DNA from: Lentisphaerae bacterium RIFOXYC12_FULL_60_16
GTDB lineage: Bacteria > Verrucomicrobiota > Kiritimatiellia > UBA8416 > YA12-FULL-60-10
NCBI GenBank assembly: GCA_001803315.1
Contig: MHBQ01000079.1
Span: 1 to 34,267 of the forward strand
Direction: 5' to 3'
DNA length: 34,267 nt
Part shown: positions 1-7,844 of the stretch, one piece after another
Layout of the letters: each line of letters starts with the position of its first letter
Position numbering within the stretch: the first letter of the stretch is position 1
Notes under the pieces: model-generated
The model's input: only the letters and a program-made list of their open reading frames with translations
Told to the model about the DNA's origin: nothing
The model's database searches: none
Position numbers and translations under genes: made by a program

Positions 1-26
1 GCCTCCCGTTCAATACGAAAATTTCG

Positions 27-2222
27 TTATTTGGAACCGCTGGGGAGCATCTTGCGGGCGAGTTCAATCCATTTCGGATCCTTCGAGAGATCGTAGGCGG
101 CGTACAACGCATACAGGTCCATGAACCGGCCATGACCGGTGAACTGGATATGCCCGCGGTTAAGGATGGAATCCTCAATCAGCCCGTAGGCAAAAATCCG
201 CAACGATTCGTCGCCGGTCACTTTCCATAGCTTGTGCATGGCTTCGAAACCGGCATATTCCCCGTAGCCGGACAGGTGGTAGTCCGTGCCGGGGGGTTCC
301 TCGTTGGCCAATTCGCCATGTACGGCGATCTTTTCACGGTAGAAATCGACCAGACGGAAGGCGCCGTCAAGATAACGCCGGTCGCCGGTGGCCTGGTAAC
401 CCGCGGCAAGGGCCATGATGGGCCATCCGATTTCGCGTCCATCCTGTTTGACCAGGCCGGGTTTCGCCTCCATGAAGCGGAGGATCCAGTCGCAGATGCC
501 CACGGCGGCCTTGAAGGCTTCATGATCCCCGGTGATGTAGGCATATTCAAACATACCCTCGGTCCAGGTGTGCGAGGTGACGCATACGGCGTCCTGGTGA
601 TAGCTGGTGTGGTAGGGGGTGCCGCCCATGCGGAGCGGATCCGGATCCCAGCAGACGACATCGACCGTGCTGTTGTGAAGCATCTGGGCCACCAGCTTGC
701 AGTAGTTCAGGTAGCTGCCGCTCCGGTAATACTCCACGGCATACGAGTGCCCCTGGTCCTCCTCGTTGTTGGTCAAAACCTTTTCGCCATAGTCGAGGAT
801 GCCGGAGAAGGCGAGGGGATCGCCATGCAGGGTGATGCCGGCGAGCTTGGCTTCCAGGCGCGGGTACAGATCGGGGCGGTGGGGCAACAGGCAATCGGCT
901 TCCGCCTGGCGGGTTTGGCGGACATAGGCGGGGTCGATGGTGACGGTGACAGGATCGGTGGGGCTGAGATGCGTGGCGTAGCCGGTGAAACATTCCCGGC
1001 GGACTGCTTCATCATCCAGTGCTTCGTCGGAGAGCCGCCGGCCGAAACAGCTCAAGGCCAGATGGTGTGTCTTGGTCATGCCGCGGCATATCCGCCAGGT
1101 TCCGGCGGCGGCCGGCCAGAGGTCGAAACTGATCCGGTTCTCGTCCGCCGCGATTGCCTTGGCGTGTTGGGGCGCCATGCGCAGGATGGAGGCGACCGCC
1201 GAACGCGTTTCGTCACGAACCCCGATAAACGGGAAAACGACGGCGTAGCCGCCACCCAGGACCACCCGGGGGGCGTCGGGTTTCAGAAAGTGGGGGAAGG
1301 CGCCGGCATCCTCCTGGAACGCGCCTTCGTCCTCGATCACCACCTTGCCGACGGTCCCGAATTTGCCGACCGGATTCTCCTTGGTATCGCCGAACCCTTT
1401 GCCCTGTCCCTCCGTGGGGGCCAGCAGGGTGACGTTCTGGCGGAGCGTGACCAGTCGGGAGAGGTAATCCGTGCCGTGGTTTTTCTGGCGGACAATCTTC
1501 TCGGTGGTCCGGTCCATGGCTGTGTCAAGTTCGAGGCGGTATTCCTTCAGCCACACCCCGCGTTCGGGTGTTTCCCGGTTGATGATCGAATGTTCGATCC
1601 GGATGTAGGGATTGCCGGCGTAGAGGTTCAGCTTGATCCGGTATTCCGTCAGGCGGGTGCCGTCACCGGCAAACAGGCCGCCATCCCAGCGGATGACGGT
1701 GCGCAGGGGGGACTCGTCCTCAACGGACAGGCGGGGGGACGGGTCCAGGCTGGCCCGGTGAATTTTCCCGGCAGGCGAGACGGCGATGAGGTCGCACCGG
1801 GAACCGGGCCTGATCCATTCCGTGCCGTCGGCAAGTAAACTATGGAACAGGGAGAAGGGGCCGGGTTTGAATACGGCGGTGAGTGGACCGTTGGTTACGG
1901 TCAGGGTGGATCCGTCGCGTTTGACGCGAACGGGTTGGGCAGGCGGCGGGGTGGTGACGGATTCCCCGATAACCAGGCGCCAGGTGGCGGTTTTGTTGGG
2001 ATTAAAGTCTCCACAAAAATCCAGGAGCGCCCAACGGATGGAACCATCGGGCCAGGTGGCCATGGGCTGGACGGCAACCGGGACCGGGTGGTCATTGGCA
2101 TCGAGGAGGGCGATGTCCCCGGGGCCGGTGGCTGCACCTTCCGGGACGGGGATGCCGTAGGTGAACGGGACGCGGGACAGGAGACGGTTGTAGACATTGC
2201 GGAAAGAAAGCGTGGCACGCAT
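27..2222 (-). CDS. PcRGLX/YetA-like polysaccharide lyase family protein
   Basis: The 731-residue product resembles the PcRGLX/YetA family, whose characterised fungal member is an exo-acting rhamnogalacturonan lyase. A role in breaking down pectin-like or other uronic-acid glycans is therefore inferred. I see an N-terminal RIFT-barrel-like part (about residues 1-90, with 'WPDGSIRWALLDF'), a central beta-rich part (about 100-400, with 'KLNLYAGNPYIRIEH'), and a C-terminal helical-repeat part (about 440-731, with 'HSYAVEYYRSGSY' and 'SYHQDAVCVTSHTW'). No signal peptide is visible, so it may act inside the cell on imported oligosaccharides. The start is supported by GGGGAG (2229-2234 on the opposite strand), six bases upstream, and by a promoter just beyond. 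The gene stands alone, divergent from the fluoride-channel gene. I cannot identify the substrate; the family assignment is firmer than the activity. Confidence 0.72.
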   Translation of the reverse strand: MRATLSFRNVYNRLLSRVPFTYGIPVPEGAATGPGDIALLDANDHPVPVAVQPMATWPDGSIRWALLDFCGDFNPNKTATWRLVIGESVTTPPPAQPVRVKRDGSTLTVTNGPLTAVFKPGPFSLFHSLLADGTEWIRPGSRCDLIAVSPAGKIHRASLDPSPRLSVEDESPLRTVIRWDGGLFAGDGTRLTEYRIKLNLYAGNPYIRIEHSIINRETPERGVWLKEYRLELDTAMDRTTEKIVRQKNHGTDYLSRLVTLRQNVTLLAPTEGQGKGFGDTKENPVGKFGTVGKVVIEDEGAFQEDAGAFPHFLKPDAPRVVLGGGYAVVFPFIGVRDETRSAVASILRMAPQHAKAIAADENRISFDLWPAAAGTWRICRGMTKTHHLALSCFGRRLSDEALDDEAVRRECFTGYATHLSPTDPVTVTIDPAYVRQTRQAEADCLLPHRPDLYPRLEAKLAGITLHGDPLAFSGILDYGEKVLTNNEEDQGHSYAVEYYRSGSYLNYCKLVAQMLHNSTVDVVCWDPDPLRMGGTPYHTSYHQDAVCVTSHTWTEGMFEYAYITGDHEAFKAAVGICDWILRFMEAKPGLVKQDGREIGWPIMALAAGYQATGDRRYLDGAFRLVDFYREKIAVHGELANEEPPGTDYHLSGYGEYAGFEAMHKLWKVTGDESLRIFAYGLIEDSILNRGHIQFTGHGRFMDLYALYAAYDLSKDPKWIELARKMLPSGSK

Positions 2223-2251
2223 GGAGTTCTCCCCTGAATTGGTGAAGGGAT

Positions 2252-2280
2252 ATAAAAGAAGGCTTTTGGGATGGAGTCAA
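2252..2280 (-). promoter_or_regulatory. Sigma-70-like promoter of the YetA-like lyase gene
   Basis: On the minus strand TTGACT (2275-2280; 5 of 6 to consensus) is followed after exactly 17 bases by TTTTAT (2252-2257; 4 of 6). A start of transcription near 2245 would give a leader of about 23 bases containing the GGGGAG ribosome binding site. Called by eye only. Confidence 0.5.
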
Positions 2281-2616
2281 GCGTCATGAAGGTGTTTAAG
2301 GCAAGCGGTTGAATGGCATGTCCAGCGGTCAGCCGTCCGGGAGGGAAAGGTGGGAAGCGGGGGTCTCATCAACCGTAGAAAGGGGATAAAAGACTGGATA
2401 GAGAACCAGACCAGAACTATAGTCGGCAGTCAGTAAATGGAGCGGTGGTATATCTATAATCAGGTACGCCGTCATGTGATCGAAACCTGGATGCTGAACC
2501 AAGGGCTCGTTCAGCACCACAATCCGTCACTCCATTTACCCTGAGAAATGGTCCCATCTGCGATTTTCGCTACATGATAGTAGGGGGCACAGCAGGCGGT
2601 CCGTCGGGATTGGATT
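2281..2616. other. Gene-free stretch between the lyase and the fluoride-channel gene
   Basis: I find no convincing gene here. A 63-codon minus-strand open frame (2329-2520) has no recognisable similarity and no good ribosome binding site, so I leave it uncalled. The region is less GC-rich than its flanks. It carries one perfect 8-bp inverted repeat (see the entry at 2492-2516). I searched for the conserved blocks of the fluoride (crcB) riboswitch, GATGG...AACCGCC...GGCTGATG..CTCCTAC, and did not find them. Confidence 0.5.
2492..2516. repeat. Perfect 8-bp inverted repeat with 9-nt loop
   Basis: TGCTGAAC (2492-2499) and GTTCAGCA (2509-2516) are exact reverse complements separated by nine bases. 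Neither side is followed by a T-run, so it is unlikely to be an intrinsic terminator. It could be a protein-binding site or an RNA hairpin upstream of the fluoride-channel gene; its function is unknown. Confidence 0.5.
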
Positions 2617-2629
2617 AAGGAGGCATGTG

Positions 2630-3010
2630 ATGCCCAAGTTGATATTGATCGGTCTGGGCGGGTGTTGCGGGGCGATTGCCCGTTATACGCTGGCCGGGGT
2701 TGCCCACCGCTGGTTCTCAGGGACGTTTCCGGTGGGGACGTTGTTCGTGAATGTGCTGGGATGCCTGGCAATCGGTGTGGCCATGGGATTGATCGAGGAC
2801 AAGGGCGTATTGGGGCCACAGGCCCGCAGCCTCCTGGTGATCGGTTTCCTGGGATCGTTCACGACGTTTTCCGCGCTGGGTTACGAAACGATCGAGCTGC
2901 TCAATGACGGCCAGTTGGCGGGGGTTGCCCTGAATCTTGCCGGAAATGTCGGGCTGGGACTCGGGGCGGTTGTGCTGGGCCGCCTGGCGGTTCGGGCCAT
3001 GATCGCATAG
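2630..3010 (+). CDS. crcB: Fluoride ion channel CrcB/FluC
   Basis: This 126-residue, four-helix membrane protein belongs to the CrcB/Fluc family, which exports toxic fluoride through dimeric channels in the inner membrane. Family signatures are clear: 'GGCCGAIARY' near the N-terminus, 'GTLFVNVLGC' in helix 2 with the conserved Asn, and 'GFLGSFTTFSAL' in helix 3 with the Phe-box and Thr/Ser residues lining the pore. Length is normal for the family. I chose the ATG at 2630 because AAGGAGG (2617-2623) lies six bases upstream; an in-frame GTG at 2627 is too close. The next gene, a DUF190 protein, begins 11 bases after the stop, a pairing common in bacteria. No fluoride riboswitch was recognised upstream, so how it is controlled is not visible. 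Confidence 0.93.
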   Translation: MPKLILIGLGGCCGAIARYTLAGVAHRWFSGTFPVGTLFVNVLGCLAIGVAMGLIEDKGVLGPQARSLLVIGFLGSFTTFSALGYETIELLNDGQLAGVALNLAGNVGLGLGAVVLGRLAVRAMIA

Positions 3011-3020
3011 GAGAATGCCG

Positions 3021-3359
3021 ATGAATATTGAAGGAGCGGGCCGACAACTGCGCATAATTGTCGGGGAGGATGTCCGGTGGCAGGGAACTCCGCTGTATGA
3101 GGCGATTATTCTCAAGGCGCGGGAAATGGGATTGGCGGGGGCAACGGCCTGGCGAGGCATGATGGGGTATGGCGCGGACAGCCGGATCCACACCGCCAAG
3201 GTGCTGCGCTTGTCGGAGGATCTGCCGGTGGTGATTGAAATTGTGGACCGGCCGGACCGGATCGATGCCTTTCTGCCGGTGCTGGACGGCATGGTCGGAA
3301 AAGGGTTGGTAACGGTTCAAGATGTCCATGTTCGCCGGTACCGGGCCACGGGTGGGTGA
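3021..3359 (+). CDS. DUF190 family protein, CrcB-associated
   Basis: This is a small soluble protein (112 residues) of the DUF190 family, which often sits beside crcB. The fold is PII-like (ferredoxin-like), so a ligand-sensing or regulatory role has been suggested for the family, but the function is not established. The typical features are present: an N-terminal strand followed by 'GTPLYEAIILKAREMGLAGATAWRG', here split as a short strand, a helix 'PLYEAIILKAREMG', and the 'GATAWRGMMGYG' turn, then 'LPVVIEIVD' and 'GLVTVQDVHV'. The ATG at 3021 is chosen because GGAG (3010-3013) is seven bases upstream; the ATG at 3015 is too close to it. Co-transcription with crcB is very likely given the 10-base gap. 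What follows (3360-3470) has no clear terminator. Confidence 0.85.
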   Translation: MNIEGAGRQLRIIVGEDVRWQGTPLYEAIILKAREMGLAGATAWRGMMGYGADSRIHTAKVLRLSEDLPVVIEIVDRPDRIDAFLPVLDGMVGKGLVTVQDVHVRRYRATGG

Positions 3360-3470
3360 ATGCGCCTGAGTTTGAATGGATGTGAGGAAACGACTTGTCT
3401 AAACCGGCAGGGAAATGTACTGCTTGTTGTGGTGTGACCGTGTGATTGAACCTTTGAGGGGGAGCCTGCC

Positions 3471-4250
3471 ATGGAATGGGTGAACTTGACGTCGACCGCA
3501 TTACGGGATGCTGCGCGGGCCGGGTTGCCGGCGGTGCTGCCCCTGGGTAGCATTGAGGCACACTCGGATCATCTGCCGCTGGGTAATGATACGTTCAAGG
3601 TGTACCGGACCTGTCAGAAGGCGTCCGAGCTTGAGCCGGCCGTGGTGTTGCCGCCGCTGTTCTATACCTATGTAAAGAGCATGGAGACCAAGTGCGGCGC
3701 AATCACGCTGGATGGCCGCCTGCTGGTTGACCTGGTGGAGAAGATCGCCGATGAGGCGGGCCGCAACGGGTTCGGCAAGGTTCTGCTGGCCAGCGGGCAC
3801 GGCGGGAACAACGCCTGGCTTAATTTCCTGCGCAACGATGTGATGGATCGCGGCAAGTCCTACCTGTTGTATACCTATTATGTCCCCCTGATCGCCAATC
3901 CCGATGACAAGCGCCTGATGAAGACGGCCTTTGACGGACATGGCGGCGAGGTGGAAACCAGCCTGGCCTTGCACCTCTTTCCGGAACTCTGCCACATGGA
4001 ACGCCATGAGGTGGCGGCCCAGCCGGCCATCCCCGACGATTATGCCGGCGGAGCGGCGGGTCCGTATGACTGGATTTCCGCCTGGCCCAAGGCGTTGAGC
4101 GGTGATCCCACGCCGGCCACGGCGGAAAAGGGGAAGGTGTTTTTCGAGAGTTGCGTCAAGGCCCTGACGCATGTGATCAAGGCGGTCAAGGAAGACAAGA
4201 CCCAGGCCGCATTCAAGTTGCAATATGACACGGAACGCCTGCATGACTGA
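3471..4250 (+). CDS. Creatininase-family amidohydrolase
   Basis: The 259-residue product matches the creatininase / creatinine amidohydrolase superfamily of metal-dependent hydrolases that open cyclic amides or formamides (creatininase, the Fapy hydrolase ArfB, MftE-like peptidases). Metal-ligand motifs are visible: 'GSIEAHSDHLPLGND' (E29, H34, D40), 'SGHGGNN' (H110) and 'GHGGEVETS' (E160/E162). The second residue group reads AHSDH where many members have QHGPH. Length is typical. GAGGGGGAG lies just upstream of the ATG. The last eight bases overlap the start of the GspI-like gene, which implies translational coupling to the secretion operon. The substrate cannot be told from sequence; many PVC bacteria carry several paralogues of unknown function. 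Confidence 0.85.
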   Translation: MEWVNLTSTALRDAARAGLPAVLPLGSIEAHSDHLPLGNDTFKVYRTCQKASELEPAVVLPPLFYTYVKSMETKCGAITLDGRLLVDLVEKIADEAGRNGFGKVLLASGHGGNNAWLNFLRNDVMDRGKSYLLYTYYVPLIANPDDKRLMKTAFDGHGGEVETSLALHLFPELCHMERHEVAAQPAIPDDYAGGAAGPYDWISAWPKALSGDPTPATAEKGKVFFESCVKALTHVIKAVKEDKTQAAFKLQYDTERLHD

Positions 4251-4665
4251 TGCCGCATCGCGACCACCCGAATCCGGCACCCGTGCCGGGTTCACCCTGG
4301 TGGAAGTGCTGGTGGCGCTGGTGGTACTGTCCACGGGCATTGTCCTGGTGTTGCGTGCCTATGAAACCTCGCTGTCCGCCCTGCGGGTGTCACGGCAATC
4401 CCTGTGGGCCGCGGTATTGGTCCGCAACATCCTGTCGGAAACGCAGACTGCGCTGGCGGCGGGAGAACCGGTGGGTTCGCGTGATGGGGGGCGGTCCGTT
4501 GCGGGACCGGTTGAGGATTTCCAGTGGGAACGTCTCGTGGAACCGGTGCGCCGGGCACCGGGGGATGGCGGAACCAACACGCTGGTCCAGGTGGAAGTGA
4601 GCGCCTGGCGGGGCGATCCTGACAGCCGGTATACGATCACCACGTATATGGTACGGACGGAGTGA
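4243..4665 (+). CDS. gspI: GspI-type minor pseudopilin
   Basis: A 140-residue prepilin-like protein. The leader ends in Gly and is followed by 'FTLVEVLVALVVLSTGIVLVL', given here as the class III signal: cleavage after G16, Phe at +1 and Glu at +5 of the mature protein, then a hydrophobic helix. The short length, the 'ETSLSALRVSRQSLWAAVLVRN' region and the position directly before GspJ- and GspK-like genes point to GspI, a component of the pseudopilus tip. A prepilin peptidase, absent from this window, is required for processing. The start could be ATG 4243 or the in-frame ATG 4225; 4243 gives a standard 16-residue leader and an 8-base overlap with the creatininase gene. It could instead be a PilV-type minor pilin, as the families are hard to separate. 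Confidence 0.75.
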   Translation: MTDAASRPPESGTRAGFTLVEVLVALVVLSTGIVLVLRAYETSLSALRVSRQSLWAAVLVRNILSETQTALAAGEPVGSRDGGRSVAGPVEDFQWERLVEPVRRAPGDGGTNTLVQVEVSAWRGDPDSRYTITTYMVRTE

Positions 4666-4676
4666 GGGCCTGCAGG

Positions 4677-5369
4677 ATGCGGGGAATCAAGCGATGTCGG
4701 GTGTCGGGATCCAGCCCTCATAACGGGAGCCGGAATCAGCCGTTCCGGAGGTCTCGCGGTGCCGGTCATGGATTTTCCCTGATCGAGTTGTTGATCACCA
4801 CGTTGATCCTGGCCGTGGTGACGGCGGCGATCGGAGCCTGTCTGGCGGGGGGTATCCGGTCGTTTGATGCCGCCCGTACCTACCTGGAAATCGAATGCGG
4901 TACGGTGACGGGATTGGAGCTGGTGGAGCAGGATTTCGGGCGGCTGAGGCGAAGTGCGACGATCCGTTTCAAGGGGATGTCCGACCAGGTAACGTTTCCC
5001 GTACGGTTTGGTCCGGAATCGGGTTCGAAGCGGATCGACGGTACGGTGCGGTATCAATATGACCGGCCGGGAGGTGTCCTGTTACGGGTGGGCTGGGCGG
5101 TCGGGGGGATGGAGCCCGGCTCGGGCATGGGGGAGCCGGTGGTGACCGGTTTGCAGGATTGCCGGTTCCGTTATCGGGGGATGTCTTCCGGCCAGATGGT
5201 GGTCACGGACTGGCAGTCGGACTGGCTGGATGCAACCAATCTGCCCCTGGCGGTTGAAATCGAATGCCGGGCGGGCGACGCGCCCGATGATGCGGTTGAC
5301 ATCCGGCGGGTGATGGTGTTGCGGGTGCACGGGCCGCCGACACGGGAGGTGGTGAAAGGTGCGAACTGA
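4677..5369 (+). CDS. gspJ: GspJ-type minor pseudopilin
   Basis: The product (about 230 residues) has a type IV prepilin signal 'G|FSLIELLITTLILAVV' with Glu at +5. It is preceded by an unusually long basic leader (32 residues if ATG 4677 is used, 24 from the in-frame GTG 4701). The mature part resembles GspJ in length and in the segment 'LVEQDFGRLRR', where an acidic-aromatic segment after the first helix is usual. GspJ forms the tip complex of the type II pseudopilus with GspI and GspK, both adjacent. A GTG at 4662 overlaps the previous stop as GTGA and is another possible start by coupling; I prefer 4677 but am unsure. The stop lies inside the next gene (11-base overlap). Confidence 0.73.
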   Translation: MRGIKRCRVSGSSPHNGSRNQPFRRSRGAGHGFSLIELLITTLILAVVTAAIGACLAGGIRSFDAARTYLEIECGTVTGLELVEQDFGRLRRSATIRFKGMSDQVTFPVRFGPESGSKRIDGTVRYQYDRPGGVLLRVGWAVGGMEPGSGMGEPVVTGLQDCRFRYRGMSSGQMVVTDWQSDWLDATNLPLAVEIECRAGDAPDDAVDIRRVMVLRVHGPPTREVVKGAN

Positions 5370-6369
5370 ATCATCCACCCTCCGGTCCCCCGGGCACGGG
5401 GGCAGTGTATTGATTTTGGCGGTATGGTCACTTTTCTTCCTGGCGGCCCTGGCGGTGGCGATCGGGGGGCATGTTTCGGCCGGTCTCCAGTTGGCGCGCG
5501 CGGTGCGGGTGCGGGTTGAGGCGTCGGCGCTGGCGCAGGCCGGGGTTGCCCAGGCCATGGTGGCGATCATGGAGGGGAGCACCAACGCCTGGGATGGCGG
5601 GGCTGAGGATGCCTGGAACCGGAGTCCGCAGCACTTCAAGGGGAGTCTTCCGGGCGGGGTATTCCAGGTTGAATATGTGCGGATGACGGACACGGGTGGG
5701 GGTGAAACCAATCTCGGGGTGATCGGCGAGGAGTCGCGGGTGAATGTGAACCGGGCTCCGGAACCCCTGCTTGCCTCCCTGTTCTTTCGGGTGGGTGTTC
5801 CGGGTGATCCGGTTGCGCTTGCCGCGGCGATCATGGCGCGACGGGTTCCCCCCGCGGATTCTACGCCGTTGACGGATCGGACCCGGTCGGCTTATGATCC
5901 GGATGGTTCGATGTGGTGTGAATCGGTGTCGGATTTGATGGATGTTCCGGGCATCGATGCCGCTGTATTGGCGCGGATTGATCCCTGGGTGACGGTGCAT
6001 GGTTCCGGCAAGATCAACCTCAACACGACGGGACCCGTGGTGTTGGCCAGTCTTGCGGACCGGGTGGGTGCGGGCACCCGCCAGAGCCGGGACAGTCTGG
6101 TGCGGAAGGTGGATGCGTTCCGGCAGGCGGGGCGAAGTTTCAAGGTGTTGGAAGCAAATGCGATTGCGGATGCGCTGGCGGAGTTCACGATTGTGTCTCC
6201 GGAAGAGCGGGCCGTATTGATGGCGATGATGGGTGAGCTGACCATCCGGTCGGAGGTGTTCCGGGGTGTGGTGCGTGCCTGGCGGAACGGGCAGGTAATG
6301 CCCCAGGCCGGGATTGAATGGGTGTATGACGCCCGGCGGAACCGGATGGTTGCGTGGGAAGCCTGGTGA
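5359..6369 (+). CDS. gspK: GspK-type minor pseudopilin
   Basis: This 336-residue protein fits GspK, the largest tip pseudopilin of type II secretion systems. Its N-terminus, 'GGSVLILAVWSLFFLAALAVA', is a prepilin-like hydrophobic helix without Glu at +5, a known trait of GspK. The body contains the two 'N-x-N' segments seen in GspK proteins: 'VNVNRAPEPLLASLF' and 'INLNTTGPVVLASLADRVG', each in a helix-hairpin-helix-like context. A C-terminal region 'SEVFRGVVRAWRNG' looks like the final beta-alpha part. GTG 5359 overlaps the GspJ stop, so translation is probably coupled. The order I-J-K is the canonical one, although GspG and GspH are missing here. Confidence 0.78.
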   Translation: MRTESSTLRSPGHGGSVLILAVWSLFFLAALAVAIGGHVSAGLQLARAVRVRVEASALAQAGVAQAMVAIMEGSTNAWDGGAEDAWNRSPQHFKGSLPGGVFQVEYVRMTDTGGGETNLGVIGEESRVNVNRAPEPLLASLFFRVGVPGDPVALAAAIMARRVPPADSTPLTDRTRSAYDPDGSMWCESVSDLMDVPGIDAAVLARIDPWVTVHGSGKINLNTTGPVVLASLADRVGAGTRQSRDSLVRKVDAFRQAGRSFKVLEANAIADALAEFTIVSPEERAVLMAMMGELTIRSEVFRGVVRAWRNGQVMPQAGIEWVYDARRNRMVAWEAW

Positions 6370-6380
6370 AGGAATCGAGC

Positions 6381-7838
6381 ATGGGAATCCAGCGCGTGGG
6401 TGAAATACGGGCGGACCGGCCGGTGCTCCTGGTGGAGATCGGCAATGACTGGATCAAGATGATCCAGGCGGGACCGGCGCGCCGTGGTGTGGCGGTGACC
6501 CGTCTGCATGTGGAACCCTTTGAATCCCTGGGCGCCGAGCTGACTCCGCTGATAGACGGGGTTATCCGGAAGCAGCGTTTCATCCGGTCCCCGGTGATCC
6601 TCTGCATTCCACGCCAGGCGGTGATTATCCGGAGCCTGGAGTTGCCGTCGATCAAACCGGACGAAGTTGCCGACATGCTGGAATTACAGGTGGGGAAACA
6701 GACCCCCTATTCCAAGGATGAAATTGTTTTCGATTACCGGTTCTTTGAGGGGTCGCACGAGGGATACAGCCGGGTGCTGCTGGCCATCGCCCAGCGGAGT
6801 TATATCCGGGAACGGTTGTTCATCCTGGAGGAGGCCGGCCTGGAGGCGGCCCGGGTTTCGGTGAGTTCCGAAGGTGTTTTAAACTGGTATGCGGCGACTG
6901 CGGGTACGGGTCGGACCGGCGCCGATGTGGTGGTGGACCTGGATGCGGGATATGCCGACTGCCTGATCCTTGACCGCGGGAATGTTTTGTTTACACGCAG
7001 TCTTCCGGTGGGGGCACTCCAGGTGCGGGATGATAAGGATCGTGCCATTGACAAGCTGGCCCGCGAGGTGCGGCAATCGTTGGAGACCTGCCAGGCGGAA
7101 AGCCCGGGCGTGGAGCCGGTCCGGCTGGTGTTGACGGGCGCGGGGGCGCGGGTGCCGGATATGGCCCCGGCGCTGGGTGCGGCCGTCGGGTTGCCGGTGG
7201 AGATCGTGGACAGTGAGCGAAGCGTAACCGGCTGGCCGGCGGAGCCGGCGCGTGACGGTGACGCCATCCGTTGGGTGTCGTTGACCGGGCTGGTTGGCAT
7301 GGCATTGGCGCCGGATGCCCTGGAACTGCACCTGTTGCCGGATTCCGTGCGGTTGCGGCGCAACCTGGTGAACCGTGCCTCCTGGCTGGCGGCGCTGGCC
7401 ATGCTGGTTGTGTCGCTGGTCGGGGTGTGGTGTCTGTGGGGATTGATGAAGCTGACCCTGGCCCAGCAGCGCCTGGACCGGTTGCGCCTGCAGAATGCCG
7501 AACTGGCCCCGGTCGTGGAACGGGTGGGCAACATGAAGCGGTTGGTCCAGTCCGTCGAGCGCCGCCGCGATCCTGAATTTTCCGCCATCAACATGTTGTC
7601 CGCAGTGCATCCGCTGGTGCCGGACGGTGTCTGGCTGGATACCCTCGATATCCAGGTGGCGGATGGCCGTCTGGTCCTGGCCGGCACCACGGCTACCCGC
7701 CAGGATGTGCGTGATCTGGTGAATGCCATCGAGAAGTCGCCGTGGTTCAAGCAGGCTGTGGAAGCGGGCGCCAGTCGTCGCGAGGAAAGCGGGCGATTTC
7801 GTTTCCAGGTCCAGGCCGCCATGGAAATACAAAAGTGA
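6381..7838 (+). CDS. PilM-PilN fusion / GspL-like assembly protein
   Basis: The 485-residue product joins an actin-like ATPase domain of PilM type (about residues 12-300, with 'LLVEIGNDWIKMIQ', 'VVVDLDAGYADCLI' and 'VLTGAGARVPDM') to a transmembrane segment (about 334-355). A periplasmic part follows, with a coiled stretch and a ferredoxin-like PilN domain ('PDGVWLDTLDIQVADGRLVL', 'ATRQDVRDLVNAIE'). In type IV pili these are two proteins; in type II secretion GspL combines them, so architecturally this is GspL. It links the cytoplasmic motor to the inner-membrane platform. I use ATG 6381, with AAGGA seven bases upstream; a GTG at 6354 would overlap gspK. The next gene, PilO/GspM-like, starts six bases after the stop. 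Confidence 0.8.
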   Translation: MGIQRVGEIRADRPVLLVEIGNDWIKMIQAGPARRGVAVTRLHVEPFESLGAELTPLIDGVIRKQRFIRSPVILCIPRQAVIIRSLELPSIKPDEVADMLELQVGKQTPYSKDEIVFDYRFFEGSHEGYSRVLLAIAQRSYIRERLFILEEAGLEAARVSVSSEGVLNWYAATAGTGRTGADVVVDLDAGYADCLILDRGNVLFTRSLPVGALQVRDDKDRAIDKLAREVRQSLETCQAESPGVEPVRLVLTGAGARVPDMAPALGAAVGLPVEIVDSERSVTGWPAEPARDGDAIRWVSLTGLVGMALAPDALELHLLPDSVRLRRNLVNRASWLAALAMLVVSLVGVWCLWGLMKLTLAQQRLDRLRLQNAELAPVVERVGNMKRLVQSVERRRDPEFSAINMLSAVHPLVPDGVWLDTLDIQVADGRLVLAGTTATRQDVRDLVNAIEKSPWFKQAVEAGASRREESGRFRFQVQAAMEIQK

Positions 7839-7844
7839 TTTGCT

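Noticed and set aside
234-1838. Long plus-strand open frame (534 codons) opposite the YetA-like lyase
   Set aside because: It is antisense to a protein with family-level similarity, and its translation is Gly/Val/Asp-rich with no recognisable motif. High GC makes such shadow frames common.
2329-2520. 63-codon minus-strand open frame in the gap before crcB
   Set aside because: There is no ribosome binding site, similarity or neighbour support. Length is within chance for this region.
2520-2620. Possible fluoride riboswitch before crcB
   Set aside because: I looked for GATGG, AACCGCC and GGCTGATG..CTCCTAC in order and found none; 'ATGATAGTAGG' is only a superficial match.
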